DNA of 64,000 bases from Geothrix oryzae (GTDB lineage: Bacteria > Acidobacteriota > Holophagae > Holophagales > Holophagaceae). The stretch is from NCBI RefSeq assembly GCF_030295385.1, contig NZ_AP027079.1:62001-126000 (forward strand), read 5' to 3'. Positions 19,001 to 26,126 of this stretch are shown piece by piece; positions within the stretch are counted from its first letter, which is position 1, and each line of letters begins with the position of its first letter. The notes under the pieces were generated by a model. That model was not told the DNA's origin. It made no database searches and saw only the letters and a program-made list of their open reading frames with translations. A program made the position numbers and the translations under genes.

Positions 19001-19996
19001 GGCGGCCTCGATCAAGGGAAGGCCGAACCCCTCGCCTTCGCTGGCCGCGATGAGGCAGTCGGAGGCGTCGTAGAGCTGTTCGAGGTATTCGTCACTGGCA
19101 CCCTCGACCCAGAACAGGCGCCGATTCCGCTCCGGGTGATGAGTGCGGAGGCGGTGGACCAGCTTCTCCACGGACCAGCCCTCGCCTCCCACGAACAGGA
19201 GGTTCGCGTCCACCCCTCGGGCCCAGAGCCGATCAAAGGCCTCCAGCACCTGCCGATGCCCCTTCCGCGGTTCCAGCGTGGCCACCATCAGGAAGGTGGG
19301 GCGCTGCCGGAGCTCCGTGAGCAGCCCCTCGGCCTCTGGGGGGATCCCGCGGCTGGGCAGGAAGGCCCCCAGGTCGGCCCCCAGGTGGAACCACCCCACG
19401 GGAAGAGGTGTCTTCCGTCGGGGGCCGTGGGCCTCGAGCCAGGCCAGCGCCTCATCCGCCACGGCTTTGGAAATGCAGATGAGCCCATCCATCTCGGCCA
19501 GCCGCGAAAGCCACGGGGCGTGGAGGAGGGCCGAACCCTGGCCCGGGAAGGCGTGGGGGAGAAGGATGGGGAGCAGGTCATAGACGAGAGAGCAGACCCG
19601 GACCCCGGCCCGTCGAAGGGCCTGGAAGGTCTCGGGCTGGATCAGGACTGCCTCATGGTTGAGGTCGAGGCCGAGGAAAACATCCCCCCGCGTGGCGGTC
19701 ATGGGTTCGTCCTGGGCATCGGGCCCCTGGCCGAGGCGATGCAGGAACTGGCGTGCATAGAGGAACCCGGGCCGTTCGGGGTGGGCGTAGACGGGCTCGA
19801 CCTGGAATCCAGCCGGGGGGTGCGCCAGAAGCTCGCGCATGACATTCCGCACGACCCGTTGGATTCCCGTTTTCCGGTCGTAGAGGGCCAGGTTGGTTAC
19901 ATCGACCAGCAGTTGGCGAGGAGCCGGCGGCGCCCCCCTCCCTTCGCGGCGGGAAGCGTCTGCGCGGGGGCTGGCGGAATGGCGGGGTTTGGCCAT
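16010..19996 (-). CDS. giant protein with three GT-B (family 4) glycosyltransferase modules
   Basis: At 1328 residues this is far longer than a normal GT4 enzyme (about 350-400). Three modules follow one another, each with the GT4 sugar-nucleotide motif E-x7-E: Glu322/Glu330 in module 1 (about 28-405), Glu720/Glu728 in module 2 (about 437-810), and Glu1079/Glu1087 in module 3 (about 828-1195). A further 120-residue tail (about 1205-1328) is unassigned. Each module also keeps a lysine-containing donor segment (EPRKGH, DDHKRF, IYRKGF). It probably adds several sugars in sequence to one acceptor in the cytoplasm. The neighbouring GT2 gene and the flagellin operon suggest the filament as target, which is inference. 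Confidence 0.93.
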   Translation of the reverse strand: MAKPRHSASPRADASRREGRGAPPAPRQLLVDVTNLALYDRKTGIQRVVRNVMRELLAHPPAGFQVEPVYAHPERPGFLYARQFLHRLGQGPDAQDEPMTATRGDVFLGLDLNHEAVLIQPETFQALRRAGVRVCSLVYDLLPILLPHAFPGQGSALLHAPWLSRLAEMDGLICISKAVADEALAWLEAHGPRRKTPLPVGWFHLGADLGAFLPSRGIPPEAEGLLTELRQRPTFLMVATLEPRKGHRQVLEAFDRLWARGVDANLLFVGGEGWSVEKLVHRLRTHHPERNRRLFWVEGASDEYLEQLYDASDCLIAASEGEGFGLPLIEAAQHGLPLLARDIPVFREVAGEGAFYFSGPDPEALADRVAEWLALAAETRAPDSRGIRRLTWEESTRDLMAVVLDGRWYRHWVATGRRPQGSVRTHPRAEANSWERTIGVDGRTLANLGSTQQGIGHYTLHHLQALAALTPHWRYRLFLDAPELSNWALDRLRCLPNLEFSSFGTFRAEDHDLVHVPDLLFVPNPVLVGPAFPARTPLTVTFYDLIPLLLRERYLDRWPQDLQEEYAERLEALKQSRAQILTCSEHTRQDLIAHLSLPEARLDAILAGLNQHSGPPVSPETIQKVRTEWGLEGPFFLVVGALDDHKRFDLSLQAFAEIRRSQVVQLVVVGSLDSPAARAWRDRLRAQGVQSVVFTGFLPRVELECLYRSATALLFPSDYEGFGLPVLEAMACGCPVITTTSSSLPEVAGDAALMIPPGDAVALAKGMLTLLGDESLRQGLKVRGAVQAGRFSWESVARETLRVWKGLWEAAPSTDREGLAPEDASPSVVWEGSQFVWHSLAHVNRQISLGLLRDESLDLCLVPYEADQFRPEDHPAFLPLAARVNHPPAGPVRVHVRHQWPPRFSPPRSGCWVMIQPWEFGGLPQAWIRPMVEAVDEIWVYTSWLRDRYLESGVPEDKVVVISLGVDTTRFCPEGPGFPLKTRKPFRFLYVGGAIYRKGFDVLLRAYRRAFTAADGVCLVIKAQGGGVYSGSELQSQLEALQADPLAPEVEFLQQDLSEADLSALYRSCHAFVMPYRGEGFGLPIAEAMASGLPVVVTGRGAAMDFTQGDWAYRIPSQPLAIPRVDDLLPGPSGFWLEEPDEAFLAGCLSSVALHPEEARAKGALARAYAEANLGWEGPVERVAERIRTLAARQPLRFRAEAPPPSAPVATALLFTPDWTQSGWVEVVVSYLMAFTPGDPVALLLLPSMEGAGLSVAEAEQRVVAVAQKMGRTDFPDIFILGPGDDLEGTLKPYLIRESIPPGRGATAGLCSLAGLKFSQARRSLAQA

Positions 19997-20065
19997 GGGG
20001 AACCTAGCGGATGGGGGCGGTGGGCCCAGGCCGGGCCATCGGAGGAAGGACGCGCGCGGCTTGGC

Positions 20066-21385
20066 TCATGCCCGGCGGGTTAGATCGTTTCGAAGGCGCA
20101 GGAGCCCCGCGTGGTCCGGAACGATCCGGAGGCCCTGCTCCAGGAAGGCCAGGGCGCGATCGGACTGCCCCTGGGCCAGCATCCCCACCGCGGCCAGCCA
20201 GTGCCAGATGCCTTCGCCCCCGTTGGGGCAGACCTGGAGGGCCTCTTGGGCGTCCCTGGAGGCCAGCTCGTTCTGTTGGCTGTCCAGGTCCAGCTTGATC
20301 AGGGCCCGGTACAGGCGCTCGTTCGCGGGGCTGTGCCCGAGGCCGTCCCGCAGTGTCGCCCGGGCCCTGTCGGGCCAGCCCGCCTGGTGCTCGAGGCTGG
20401 AGAGCAAGTGCACGGACGGGGCGAAGCCGGGGTTGGAAGCGATGGCCTTCTTCAGGGCCTCCATGGCCTCCCTGGGGCGCTGGACCGCTACGAGGGCCAG
20501 CGCCTGGACATGGCGCGCCAGCGTGTTGCGCGGCTCAGAGCGCAGCACACGCTCCAGGAGGGGCAGGGCTTCGGCTGGATTTCCCAGGTTCAGCCGGGCT
20601 TCCGCGGCGGCGATCAGCACGAAGGCGGGAGGGTGCTTCTCCAGCTTCTGGAAGGCCCTGAAGGCCTTGAGGACCAGCTTCCAGTCCTCCAGCATCTTGG
20701 CCTGCATGAGCAACAGGAATTGTGCGTGGGCATTGCCGGGCGTCCGCGCGGCTTCCTGCTCGGCAATGGCCAGGTACAGGGGCTGCTTGGACCGGTCGTA
20801 GTCCGTGGCGAGCTTCCCATAGTGATGGATGACCGCGGGACAGGTTCCCACGGGGAGCCCCTTCGCCTGGAAATACCCATCCAGGATCTCGTGGATGGCT
20901 CCCCGAAAGGCCAGGTCCGGGAAGTTCCGGCAGAGGCGCAGCAAGGGGACATCCACGAAGTAGGAACAGGAGGAGCCCTCGGTGTACGAAGATGTATTCT
21001 GGCTGGGCACCTGGTCGAAGCAGAGCACATCTCCCGTGGGCACATAGCTTCGGACGGGCAGGCAAAATGCCGGGGCGCTCCCGGACTGGAGGGCGTCCCG
21101 GATCACCGCGTGGTCCGTCCGGTCCACGGCCTCATCGGCGTCCAGCACCAGCACCCATTCCTGGGTGCAGAGGCCGAGGGCGGCGTTTCTCGCGGCGGCA
21201 AAGTCGTTGCACCACTGGAAGTGGCCGATTTTGGAACCAAAGGACGAGGCGATCTCGAGGGTGCGGTCCGTCGACCCCGTGTCCAGGATCACGATCTCAT
21301 CAACCAGGCCCTCGATCGAGCCCAGGCAGTGGAGGAGGTTGGCCTCCTCATTCTTGACGATCATGGCCAGCGACAGCGTGGGCAT
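20066..21385 (-). CDS. family 2 glycosyltransferase with TPR tail
   Basis: The 439-residue product starts MPTLSLAMIVKNEEANL, the standard opening of the SunS/WaaE-like GT2 group. The DxD-type motif is LVLDADEAVD and the fold continues to about residue 230. The rest (about 250-435) is TPR-like (AEARLNLGNPAEALPLLERVL, LVAVQRPREAMEALKKAI). Such GT2-TPR enzymes glycosylate proteins or peptides; in other flagellated bacteria similar genes modify flagellin. It lies 172 bp upstream of fliC on the opposite strand and 69 bp from the triple-module glycosyltransferase. Confidence 0.92.
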   Translation of the reverse strand: MPTLSLAMIVKNEEANLLHCLGSIEGLVDEIVILDTGSTDRTLEIASSFGSKIGHFQWCNDFAAARNAALGLCTQEWVLVLDADEAVDRTDHAVIRDALQSGSAPAFCLPVRSYVPTGDVLCFDQVPSQNTSSYTEGSSCSYFVDVPLLRLCRNFPDLAFRGAIHEILDGYFQAKGLPVGTCPAVIHHYGKLATDYDRSKQPLYLAIAEQEAARTPGNAHAQFLLLMQAKMLEDWKLVLKAFRAFQKLEKHPPAFVLIAAAEARLNLGNPAEALPLLERVLRSEPRNTLARHVQALALVAVQRPREAMEALKKAIASNPGFAPSVHLLSSLEHQAGWPDRARATLRDGLGHSPANERLYRALIKLDLDSQQNELASRDAQEALQVCPNGGEGIWHWLAAVGMLAQGQSDRALAFLEQGLRIVPDHAGLLRLRNDLTRRA

Positions 21386-21458
21386 GCCCCATTGGAGCCC
21401 GGCTGGCCCCCGGCGGCAATAGGATGGGCGCCGTTCCCCGGGGCCCCTCAAAAAAAGT

Positions 21459-21485
21459 TAAAGGTTTTTCGACCCCGGCCCGAAA
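21459..21485 (+). promoter_or_regulatory. sigma-28 (FliA)-like promoter of fliC
   Basis: TAAAGGTT, 11 bases, GCCCGAAA: seven of eight bases agree with the -35 (TAAAGTTT) and five of eight with the -10 (GCCGATAA) of flagellar sigma-28 promoters, at the canonical spacing. It leaves a leader of about 65 bases before the flagellin ATG. Late-class flagellin expression fits. Confidence 0.6.
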
Positions 21486-21557
21486 GGGAGAAAGTCGGGG
21501 GTTCCCCCCACACAACTTGGTGGCACGGATGCCGCCGTTTGCATCACGGAGGATGCT

Positions 21558-22283
21558 ATGTCAGTTCTCAATAACGTTGCCGCCCTGGGCGCTGCCCGTC
21601 AGATCGGCGTCACCAGCCTCAACCTCCAGAAGACCGTGGAGCGCCTCAGCACCGGCAAGCGCATCAATCGCGCGAACGACGACGCCGCCGGCCTGTCCAT
21701 CGCCAACACCCTGGGCGCCGACGCCCGGGTCGCCACCCAGGCCTCCCGGAACGCCATGGACGGCTACTTCCAGGTCCAGACCGCGGACTCCTACATGGAA
21801 GAGGCCACGGCCCTCGCCACCCGCGCCGCTGAGCTGGAATCGGCCTACAAGGGCGCCGACACCGCCGGCAAGACCGCGATCGACGCCGAGTACAAGACCA
21901 TCGGCGATGCCATCACGAAGTTCGATGGCCAGCGCGCGACCATCACCGCCGATGCCGGCGTCTACGGTTCGGTCACCGCCACCAAGACGGCCGTCACCGC
22001 CCTCGCCGCCTCCGCGGCCAGCGGCAATGCCGCCACCGTCCTGGCGGACATCGCCAAGGAGCGCGGCAACTACGGCGCCGTCATGACGCAGCTGCAGAGC
22101 TACGGCAACTCGCTCGCGACGATCTCCGAGAACAAGACCGCCCAGTACGACCAGATCATGGGTGCGGATATCGGCGCCGAAGTGGTGAAGATGTCCAAGT
22201 TCCAGATCCTGAACCAGGCGGGCATCAGCGCCCTGAGCCAGGCCAATTCGGCCGGCCAGTCCGTCCTCGCGCTCCTTCGCTAG
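21558..22283 (+). CDS. fliC: flagellin, short form
   Basis: At 241 residues this flagellin consists essentially of the conserved D0/D1 ends. The N-terminal half has LNLQKTVERLSTGKRINRANDDAAGLSIA and the C-terminal half ends SALSQANSAGQSVLALLR, with only a short Ala/Thr-rich stretch between (about 85-165). No large outer D2/D3 domains are present. It is secreted by the flagellar type III apparatus and polymerises into the filament. GGAGGA lies five bases before the ATG. The Thr/Ser residues in the middle are plausible O-glycosylation sites for the adjacent transferases. Confidence 0.97.
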   Translation: MSVLNNVAALGAARQIGVTSLNLQKTVERLSTGKRINRANDDAAGLSIANTLGADARVATQASRNAMDGYFQVQTADSYMEEATALATRAAELESAYKGADTAGKTAIDAEYKTIGDAITKFDGQRATITADAGVYGSVTATKTAVTALAASAASGNAATVLADIAKERGNYGAVMTQLQSYGNSLATISENKTAQYDQIMGADIGAEVVKMSKFQILNQAGISALSQANSAGQSVLALLR

Positions 22284-22297
22284 TAGGGATGGCTGAT

Positions 22298-22334
22298 CAT
22301 TCGGGGGGGCAGGTCAAACCTGCCCTCCCGAATG
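22298..22334 (+). terminator. hairpin between fliC and flaG
   Basis: CATTCGGG...GCAGGT pairs with ACCTGCCCTCCCGAATG around a short loop, giving a long stem with one bulged base. There is no T-run, so it may partly terminate the fliC message or stabilise its 3' end rather than fully separate fliC from flaG. Confidence 0.6.
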
Positions 22335-22352
22335 TCAGCTGAGGAGGCTGAA

Positions 22353-22745
22353 ATGGCCGATCTCATCACCCCCACAGGCAGCTTGGCGGCCGGCGTTCAG
22401 GCGGTTTTTTTCAACGCTCCGAAGGCCCAGCCGGTCTCAGACCGACCCGCCCAAGTTGACGAACCCCGGCCCGCACAGCCGGGAACGGGGAACCCAGGTG
22501 CACCCGCGATGACGCTTGATCGGGCCGTGGAGGCCTTGCAGGCGCATGTCCAGCAGTCCTCGTCGGAACTCCGGTTCCTGGTGGACAAGGGCACGGGAAA
22601 AATGTATTTCAAGGTCGTCGACCACTCCACCGGAGAGGTCATCCTTCAGATTCCCTCCGAGGAGGTTCTGGGAGCGGCGAGGAAATTGCGTGAGATGGCC
22701 GACGCCAAGACCGCCGCTGGCATCCTGGTGGACCAGAAGGGCTGA
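22353..22745 (+). CDS. flaG: FlaG-family flagellar protein
   Basis: The ATG at 22353 has GAGGAGG five bases upstream, better than the alternative start seven codons earlier. The 130-residue protein has a disordered Pro-rich N-terminal half and the FlaG core at about 60-130: LRFLVDKGTGKMYFKVVDHSTGEVILQIPSEEVL. FlaG proteins affect filament length in other bacteria. Its place between fliC and fliD is the usual one. Confidence 0.92.
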   Translation: MADLITPTGSLAAGVQAVFFNAPKAQPVSDRPAQVDEPRPAQPGTGNPGAPAMTLDRAVEALQAHVQQSSSELRFLVDKGTGKMYFKVVDHSTGEVILQIPSEEVLGAARKLREMADAKTAAGILVDQKG

Positions 22746-22769
22746 GCCCTGCTGGGAGGGAGGTATTCC

Positions 22770-24230
22770 ATGGCATCATCATCGGTCAGTTTTTCGGGCA
22801 TCTTTTCGGGCGTCCAGACGGATCAGCTGGTGACGGCCATCCTCCAGCAGGAAAGCCTCCCACTGCAGCGCTTGCAGGCTAGGCAGGCGGCCAACACCAA
22901 GCGCACCACTGCGCTGACCACCATGAGCAGCAACCTGGCGGCCCTGGGTTCCAGCCTGGCGGCCCTCAGCGCAACGAGTTTCGATGCCCGGAGCGTCGCG
23001 AGCTCGGATCCCAACGGCACTTATGTTTCGGCGACCGCTTCGGGGGCCGCCGTAGGCAGTTATGACCTCCGGGTCACCCAGGTCGCCACCCGGGCCCGGA
23101 TCTCGCCAGCCCAGGGCCCGGATCTCGGGGGGCCCACCAACACGATGGCGGTCACCAACCCCCAGACCACCGCGATCTTCGCCCCGGGAAGCACGGAGAG
23201 CTTCGGCATCCGGGGGACGGATGGCGTGGTTCACACCTTCTCGCTCACCGATCCGGCCCAGAACAACCTCAATGCCTTGCGGGATGCCATCAACGCCTCC
23301 GGCGCGGGCGTGACCGCCGCGGTGGTCAACACGGGATCGGGCTCGACGCCTTACCAGCTGGTGCTGACGGCCCAGGACACCGGGACGGGCTCCACGCAGG
23401 GGGTGATCACCTTGGCGGACCTGACGGCCGGGGGTTCCACGAACACCATCGGCATCACCGCCTCCGCCGACCCCGTGACGCTGGCGGGCGGACTGCAGTC
23501 GCCCGCGGCGGTGGACGCCCTCTTCACCTTGAACGGCGTGTCGCTCACCCGGAAATCGAATGTGGTGACCGATGCGGTGGACGGGATGACCTTCACCCTC
23601 AAGCAAGGCGGTCAGACGGGCAGCACCACCCTGACGGTGAGTCAGGACAAGTCCGCCATCACGACGGCCATGCAGGATGTGGTGAGCAAGTACAACACCC
23701 TGCTCCAGGCCTACAAGGCGGCCACGGCCGTGACCAAGGACAGTTCCGGCAACAAGACCGCGGGCGTGCTGACGGGGGACGGGCAGACCCGCGCCATCAT
23801 GCAGCAGGTGCGGGCCGCCCTCACGGGGGTCGCCACGGGGCTGCCCGGTGGCGCGACGCTCACGGCACCTTCGACCGTGGGTCTTAAGACTGGAGCCGAC
23901 GGAACCCTCTCTCTCGATGTCACGGCTTTCCAGAAGGCCTTGGACACGGATCCGGCCGCCGTCAAACAGATCTTCACGAATGCGGCTGGTGGCGGCGTGG
24001 CCCAGGTGACCGGGAAGACCATCACCGACATCACGGCCGCCGTCACGGGCAGCCTGGCCCAGGACATGCAGCAGATCACCCTTCAGAACCAATCCCTGAC
24101 CTCCCAGATCAGCACCTGGCAGTCGCGGATGGATCGCCGGAAGGCCGTGCTCACCGCGCAGTTCGCCCGGATGGAGTCGGCGGTGTCGCAGCTTCAGGGG
24201 TCCGCCACCGCGCTTTCCAAGCTGAGTTGA
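22770..24230 (+). CDS. fliD: flagellar filament cap protein FliD (hook-associated protein 2)
   Basis: The 486-residue protein is of usual length. The N-terminal segment (SGVQTDQLVTAILQQESLPLQRLQ) and the C-terminal coiled coil (about 430-486, TLQNQSLTSQISTWQSRMDRRKAVLTAQFARMESAVSQLQ) are typical of FliD. A central domain (about 130-330) carries repeats of the flagellin-hook type. FliD caps the growing filament and folds exported flagellin subunits. It lies 24 bp after flaG and is followed by fliS. Confidence 0.97.
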   Translation: MASSSVSFSGIFSGVQTDQLVTAILQQESLPLQRLQARQAANTKRTTALTTMSSNLAALGSSLAALSATSFDARSVASSDPNGTYVSATASGAAVGSYDLRVTQVATRARISPAQGPDLGGPTNTMAVTNPQTTAIFAPGSTESFGIRGTDGVVHTFSLTDPAQNNLNALRDAINASGAGVTAAVVNTGSGSTPYQLVLTAQDTGTGSTQGVITLADLTAGGSTNTIGITASADPVTLAGGLQSPAAVDALFTLNGVSLTRKSNVVTDAVDGMTFTLKQGGQTGSTTLTVSQDKSAITTAMQDVVSKYNTLLQAYKAATAVTKDSSGNKTAGVLTGDGQTRAIMQQVRAALTGVATGLPGGATLTAPSTVGLKTGADGTLSLDVTAFQKALDTDPAAVKQIFTNAAGGGVAQVTGKTITDITAAVTGSLAQDMQQITLQNQSLTSQISTWQSRMDRRKAVLTAQFARMESAVSQLQGSATALSKLS

Positions 24231-24283
24231 ACTTGAGTTCGTCCGGGCCCGGACCGATGAGAATCTGAAGGAAGGCGTTCCCC

Positions 24284-24712
24284 ATGACTCCTTATAGCCG
24301 CGCCACTGATCAGTACCTTGCCCAGAAGGTCATGGGCGCTTCGCCGGAACAGCTGGTCGCCATGCTGCTCGAAGCCGGGCAGCGGTACCTGCTCAAGACC
24401 GTGCAGGCCATGGGCCGGCGCGATTGCCCGGGCCAGGCCCAGGCCACGGACCGGGTCTTCGCCATCCTCCAGGAGCTGACCCTGCGCCTGAACCGGGAAG
24501 AAGGCGGGGAACTGGCCACCAACCTCCTCCGCACCTATGAATGGTGGGGTCGGGAACTGATGCAGGCGAACATGAAGCGGCAGCCCGAGAGGCTGGAGCG
24601 CATCAGTGAGCAGATGGGCGACCTGAAGCAGACCTGGGAGCAGCTGCATCAGATGAAGGTGGGCGCTGCTCAGGCCCAGACGCCCTTTCTGACCGGGGCC
24701 CTCGCGGGATGA
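24284..24712 (+). CDS. fliS: flagellin export chaperone FliS
   Basis: This 142-residue cytoplasmic helical protein has the family pattern: an N-terminal SPEQLVAMLLEAGQRYLLKTVQAM helix, then a VFAILQELTLRLNREEGGELATNLLRTYEW core. FliS binds the flagellin C-terminus to prevent early assembly. It overlaps the next gene by four bases (ATGA). Confidence 0.95.
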   Translation: MTPYSRATDQYLAQKVMGASPEQLVAMLLEAGQRYLLKTVQAMGRRDCPGQAQATDRVFAILQELTLRLNREEGGELATNLLRTYEWWGRELMQANMKRQPERLERISEQMGDLKQTWEQLHQMKVGAAQAQTPFLTGALAG

Positions 24713-25008
24713 GCGACGCCCTGGTACTTGGGCTGGTGGAGGAGCTGGAGGGCGTGCTCGCCGATCCGGCCTGGGTTGCCGATCCGGAGTTCCTGCTCGG
24801 ATGGAACCAGCGGTTCGCGGAAGCCACGGCCCACGCCGAGCGCGGGTCAGAGTGGCCGGAGATCCTCAAGCGCGCCCATGCGTTGGGCGATCGGGTGCAT
24901 CCGGTCGTCGACCGGTTGACCAAGGACATGGATGCGATCCGGCGCGAGCTCACGGAGCAGGAGCGCGGCCAGCGGGCGCTCAAGGGATACGGCGCCAGCG
25001 CCCGCTAA
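24709..25008 (+). CDS. FliT-like small helical protein
   Basis: This 99-residue, wholly helical and charged protein is translationally coupled to fliS (ATGA overlap). FliT, the chaperone of the cap protein FliD, usually lies at this spot and has this size, and the C-terminal DRLTKDMDAIRRELTEQERGQRALKGY helix resembles it. Sequence similarity is too weak for a firm name. The gene ends five bases before the convergent upp gene. Confidence 0.75.
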   Translation: MSDALVLGLVEELEGVLADPAWVADPEFLLGWNQRFAEATAHAERGSEWPEILKRAHALGDRVHPVVDRLTKDMDAIRRELTEQERGQRALKGYGASAR

Positions 25009-25013
25009 GGGCC

Positions 25014-25640
25014 CTACGCCGTTCCGAACAGCCGGTCGCCTGCATCGCCCAGGCCGGGGAGGATGTAGCCCTTGTCGTTGAGCTGGCGGTCCACGGCGCC
25101 CACGACGATCTTCAGGTCGGGATGGTCCGCGTGCAGGCGCTCGAGACCCTCGGGGGCGGCGAGCAGCGCGACGAGGGTGAGGTTCACCGCGCCGGCGCTC
25201 TTGAGCTGCCGTACGGCTTCTGAGGCGCTGCCGCCCGTGGCGAGCATGGGGTCGAGCACGAAGACGGGGCGCGCCTCGAGCATCGGCGGGAAGTTCCGGT
25301 AGTAGGGCACGGGCACCAGGGAATCGTGATCGCGGTATAGGCCTAGGTGGCCGACCTTGGCCGTCGGGAGCAGCTGCAGGAAGGACGGCAGCAGGCCGAG
25401 CCCCGCGCGCAGCACGGGAACCAGCACCAGGTCCAGTGACTTCAGGCGGAGCGTGGTGGTGCGCTCCAGCGGCGTTTCCACGACCACGGATTCGACGGGA
25501 AGGTCCCGCGTCGATTCGACCGCGAGGATCAGGCCGACCTCTTCGATCAGCGCGCGGAAGAGGCTCCCGGGCGTCTTGCGATCACGAATGAGAGAGAGCT
25601 TGTGGTGGACGAGGGGGTGGTCAAGCACATGGATCGTCAT
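25014..25640 (-). CDS. upp: uracil phosphoribosyltransferase
   Basis: The enzyme salvages uracil: uracil plus PRPP gives UMP. The 208-residue length is exactly that of the family. It has the N-terminal DHPLVHHKLSLIRDRKTP, the VLRAGLGLLPSF segment, the PRPP-binding DPMLATGGSA, and the C-terminal KGYILPGLGDAGDRLFGTA uracil-binding region. The start chosen (MTIHVLDHP) matches the family N-terminus. It is transcribed towards the flagellar genes and appears monocistronic. Confidence 0.97.
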   Translation of the reverse strand: MTIHVLDHPLVHHKLSLIRDRKTPGSLFRALIEEVGLILAVESTRDLPVESVVVETPLERTTTLRLKSLDLVLVPVLRAGLGLLPSFLQLLPTAKVGHLGLYRDHDSLVPVPYYRNFPPMLEARPVFVLDPMLATGGSASEAVRQLKSAGAVNLTLVALLAAPEGLERLHADHPDLKIVVGAVDRQLNDKGYILPGLGDAGDRLFGTA

Positions 25641-25963
25641 GGGTGCCTCGGCGATTTCCGGCGGGGTTCCACGGGCCGCATTCACGGCGCCGCAGGGGTG
25701 ATGGATGGCGCGAGTTGAAGCCTAACAGGAGGAGCCTGCGACCCGCGGCACGAAGCGGAACCACTCGCCCGCGGTGCGTTCCGGCGGTTTCCGGCCGGGG
25801 TCGGGACGAGGCTGGGGCGAGGTGATCGCGAGCCGCGAAGCGGGCGATGGTGCGGGTTTCAAAGTGTCAGTGCAAACCCGCGCATCGACGCGGCGTTGCT
25901 GGATCCAGCCGTGATCGTGCGGCTCGGATGGTGGAGAAGGCGGTTCGCCCGAGGAGGAAACGA
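25641..25963 (+). other. 323-bp stretch without a recognisable gene
   Basis: This part of the gap between upp and the TrpC-like gene is GC-rich like the rest. It holds no convincing ORF, tRNA, riboswitch or repeat that I can see. The upp promoter should lie in its left part. Confidence 0.5.
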
Positions 25964-26053
25964 ATGACCGTGGAGGGGGAGGTAGCGTCAAAAAAAATGA
26001 AGATTTTTGAGATTTCTCTGTTGACCTCATCCAGATCGCTGGTTTTATGTTGA
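25964..26053 (+). CDS. possible 29-codon leader ORF
   Basis: ATG at 25964 is preceded by GAGGAGG with a six-base spacer, one of the strongest ribosome binding sites in the window. The frame gives MTVEGEVASKKMKIFEIS and ends CL at TGA 26051-26053. It contains no tryptophan codon, so it is not a classical trp leader. It overlaps a promoter-like element at 26021-26051, so either the ORF or the promoter may be fortuitous. It could act as a leader peptide of the TrpC-like/H1 gene. Confidence 0.3.
   Translation: MTVEGEVASKKMKIFEISLLTSSRSLVLC
26021..26051 (+). promoter_or_regulatory. sigma-70-like promoter of the TrpC-like/H1-tail gene
   Basis: TTGACC is followed after 17-19 bases by TTTATG/TATGTT, set in an AT-rich island (about 25990-26060) that stands out from the GC-rich surroundings. 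Transcription would begin near 26058, about 70 bases before the ATG at 26127. Confidence 0.6.
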
Positions 26054-26126
26054 ATCAGAGGAAAAACGACCGATCATCTTCCCCATAGGGCCAACAGCGA
26101 GGTATCTGAGATTTGGAGCGTGGGAA

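Noticed and set aside
21521-21545. Possible sigma-54 promoter (TGGCAC...TTTGC) ahead of fliC
   Set aside because: The GG and GC elements are 17 bases apart rather than the required 10; the sigma-28-like site at 21459-21485 fits better.
25641-26126. tRNA or small-RNA gene in the gap before the TrpC-like gene
   Set aside because: No cloverleaf or conserved RNA motif could be drawn; only promoter-like and leader-ORF signals are visible.
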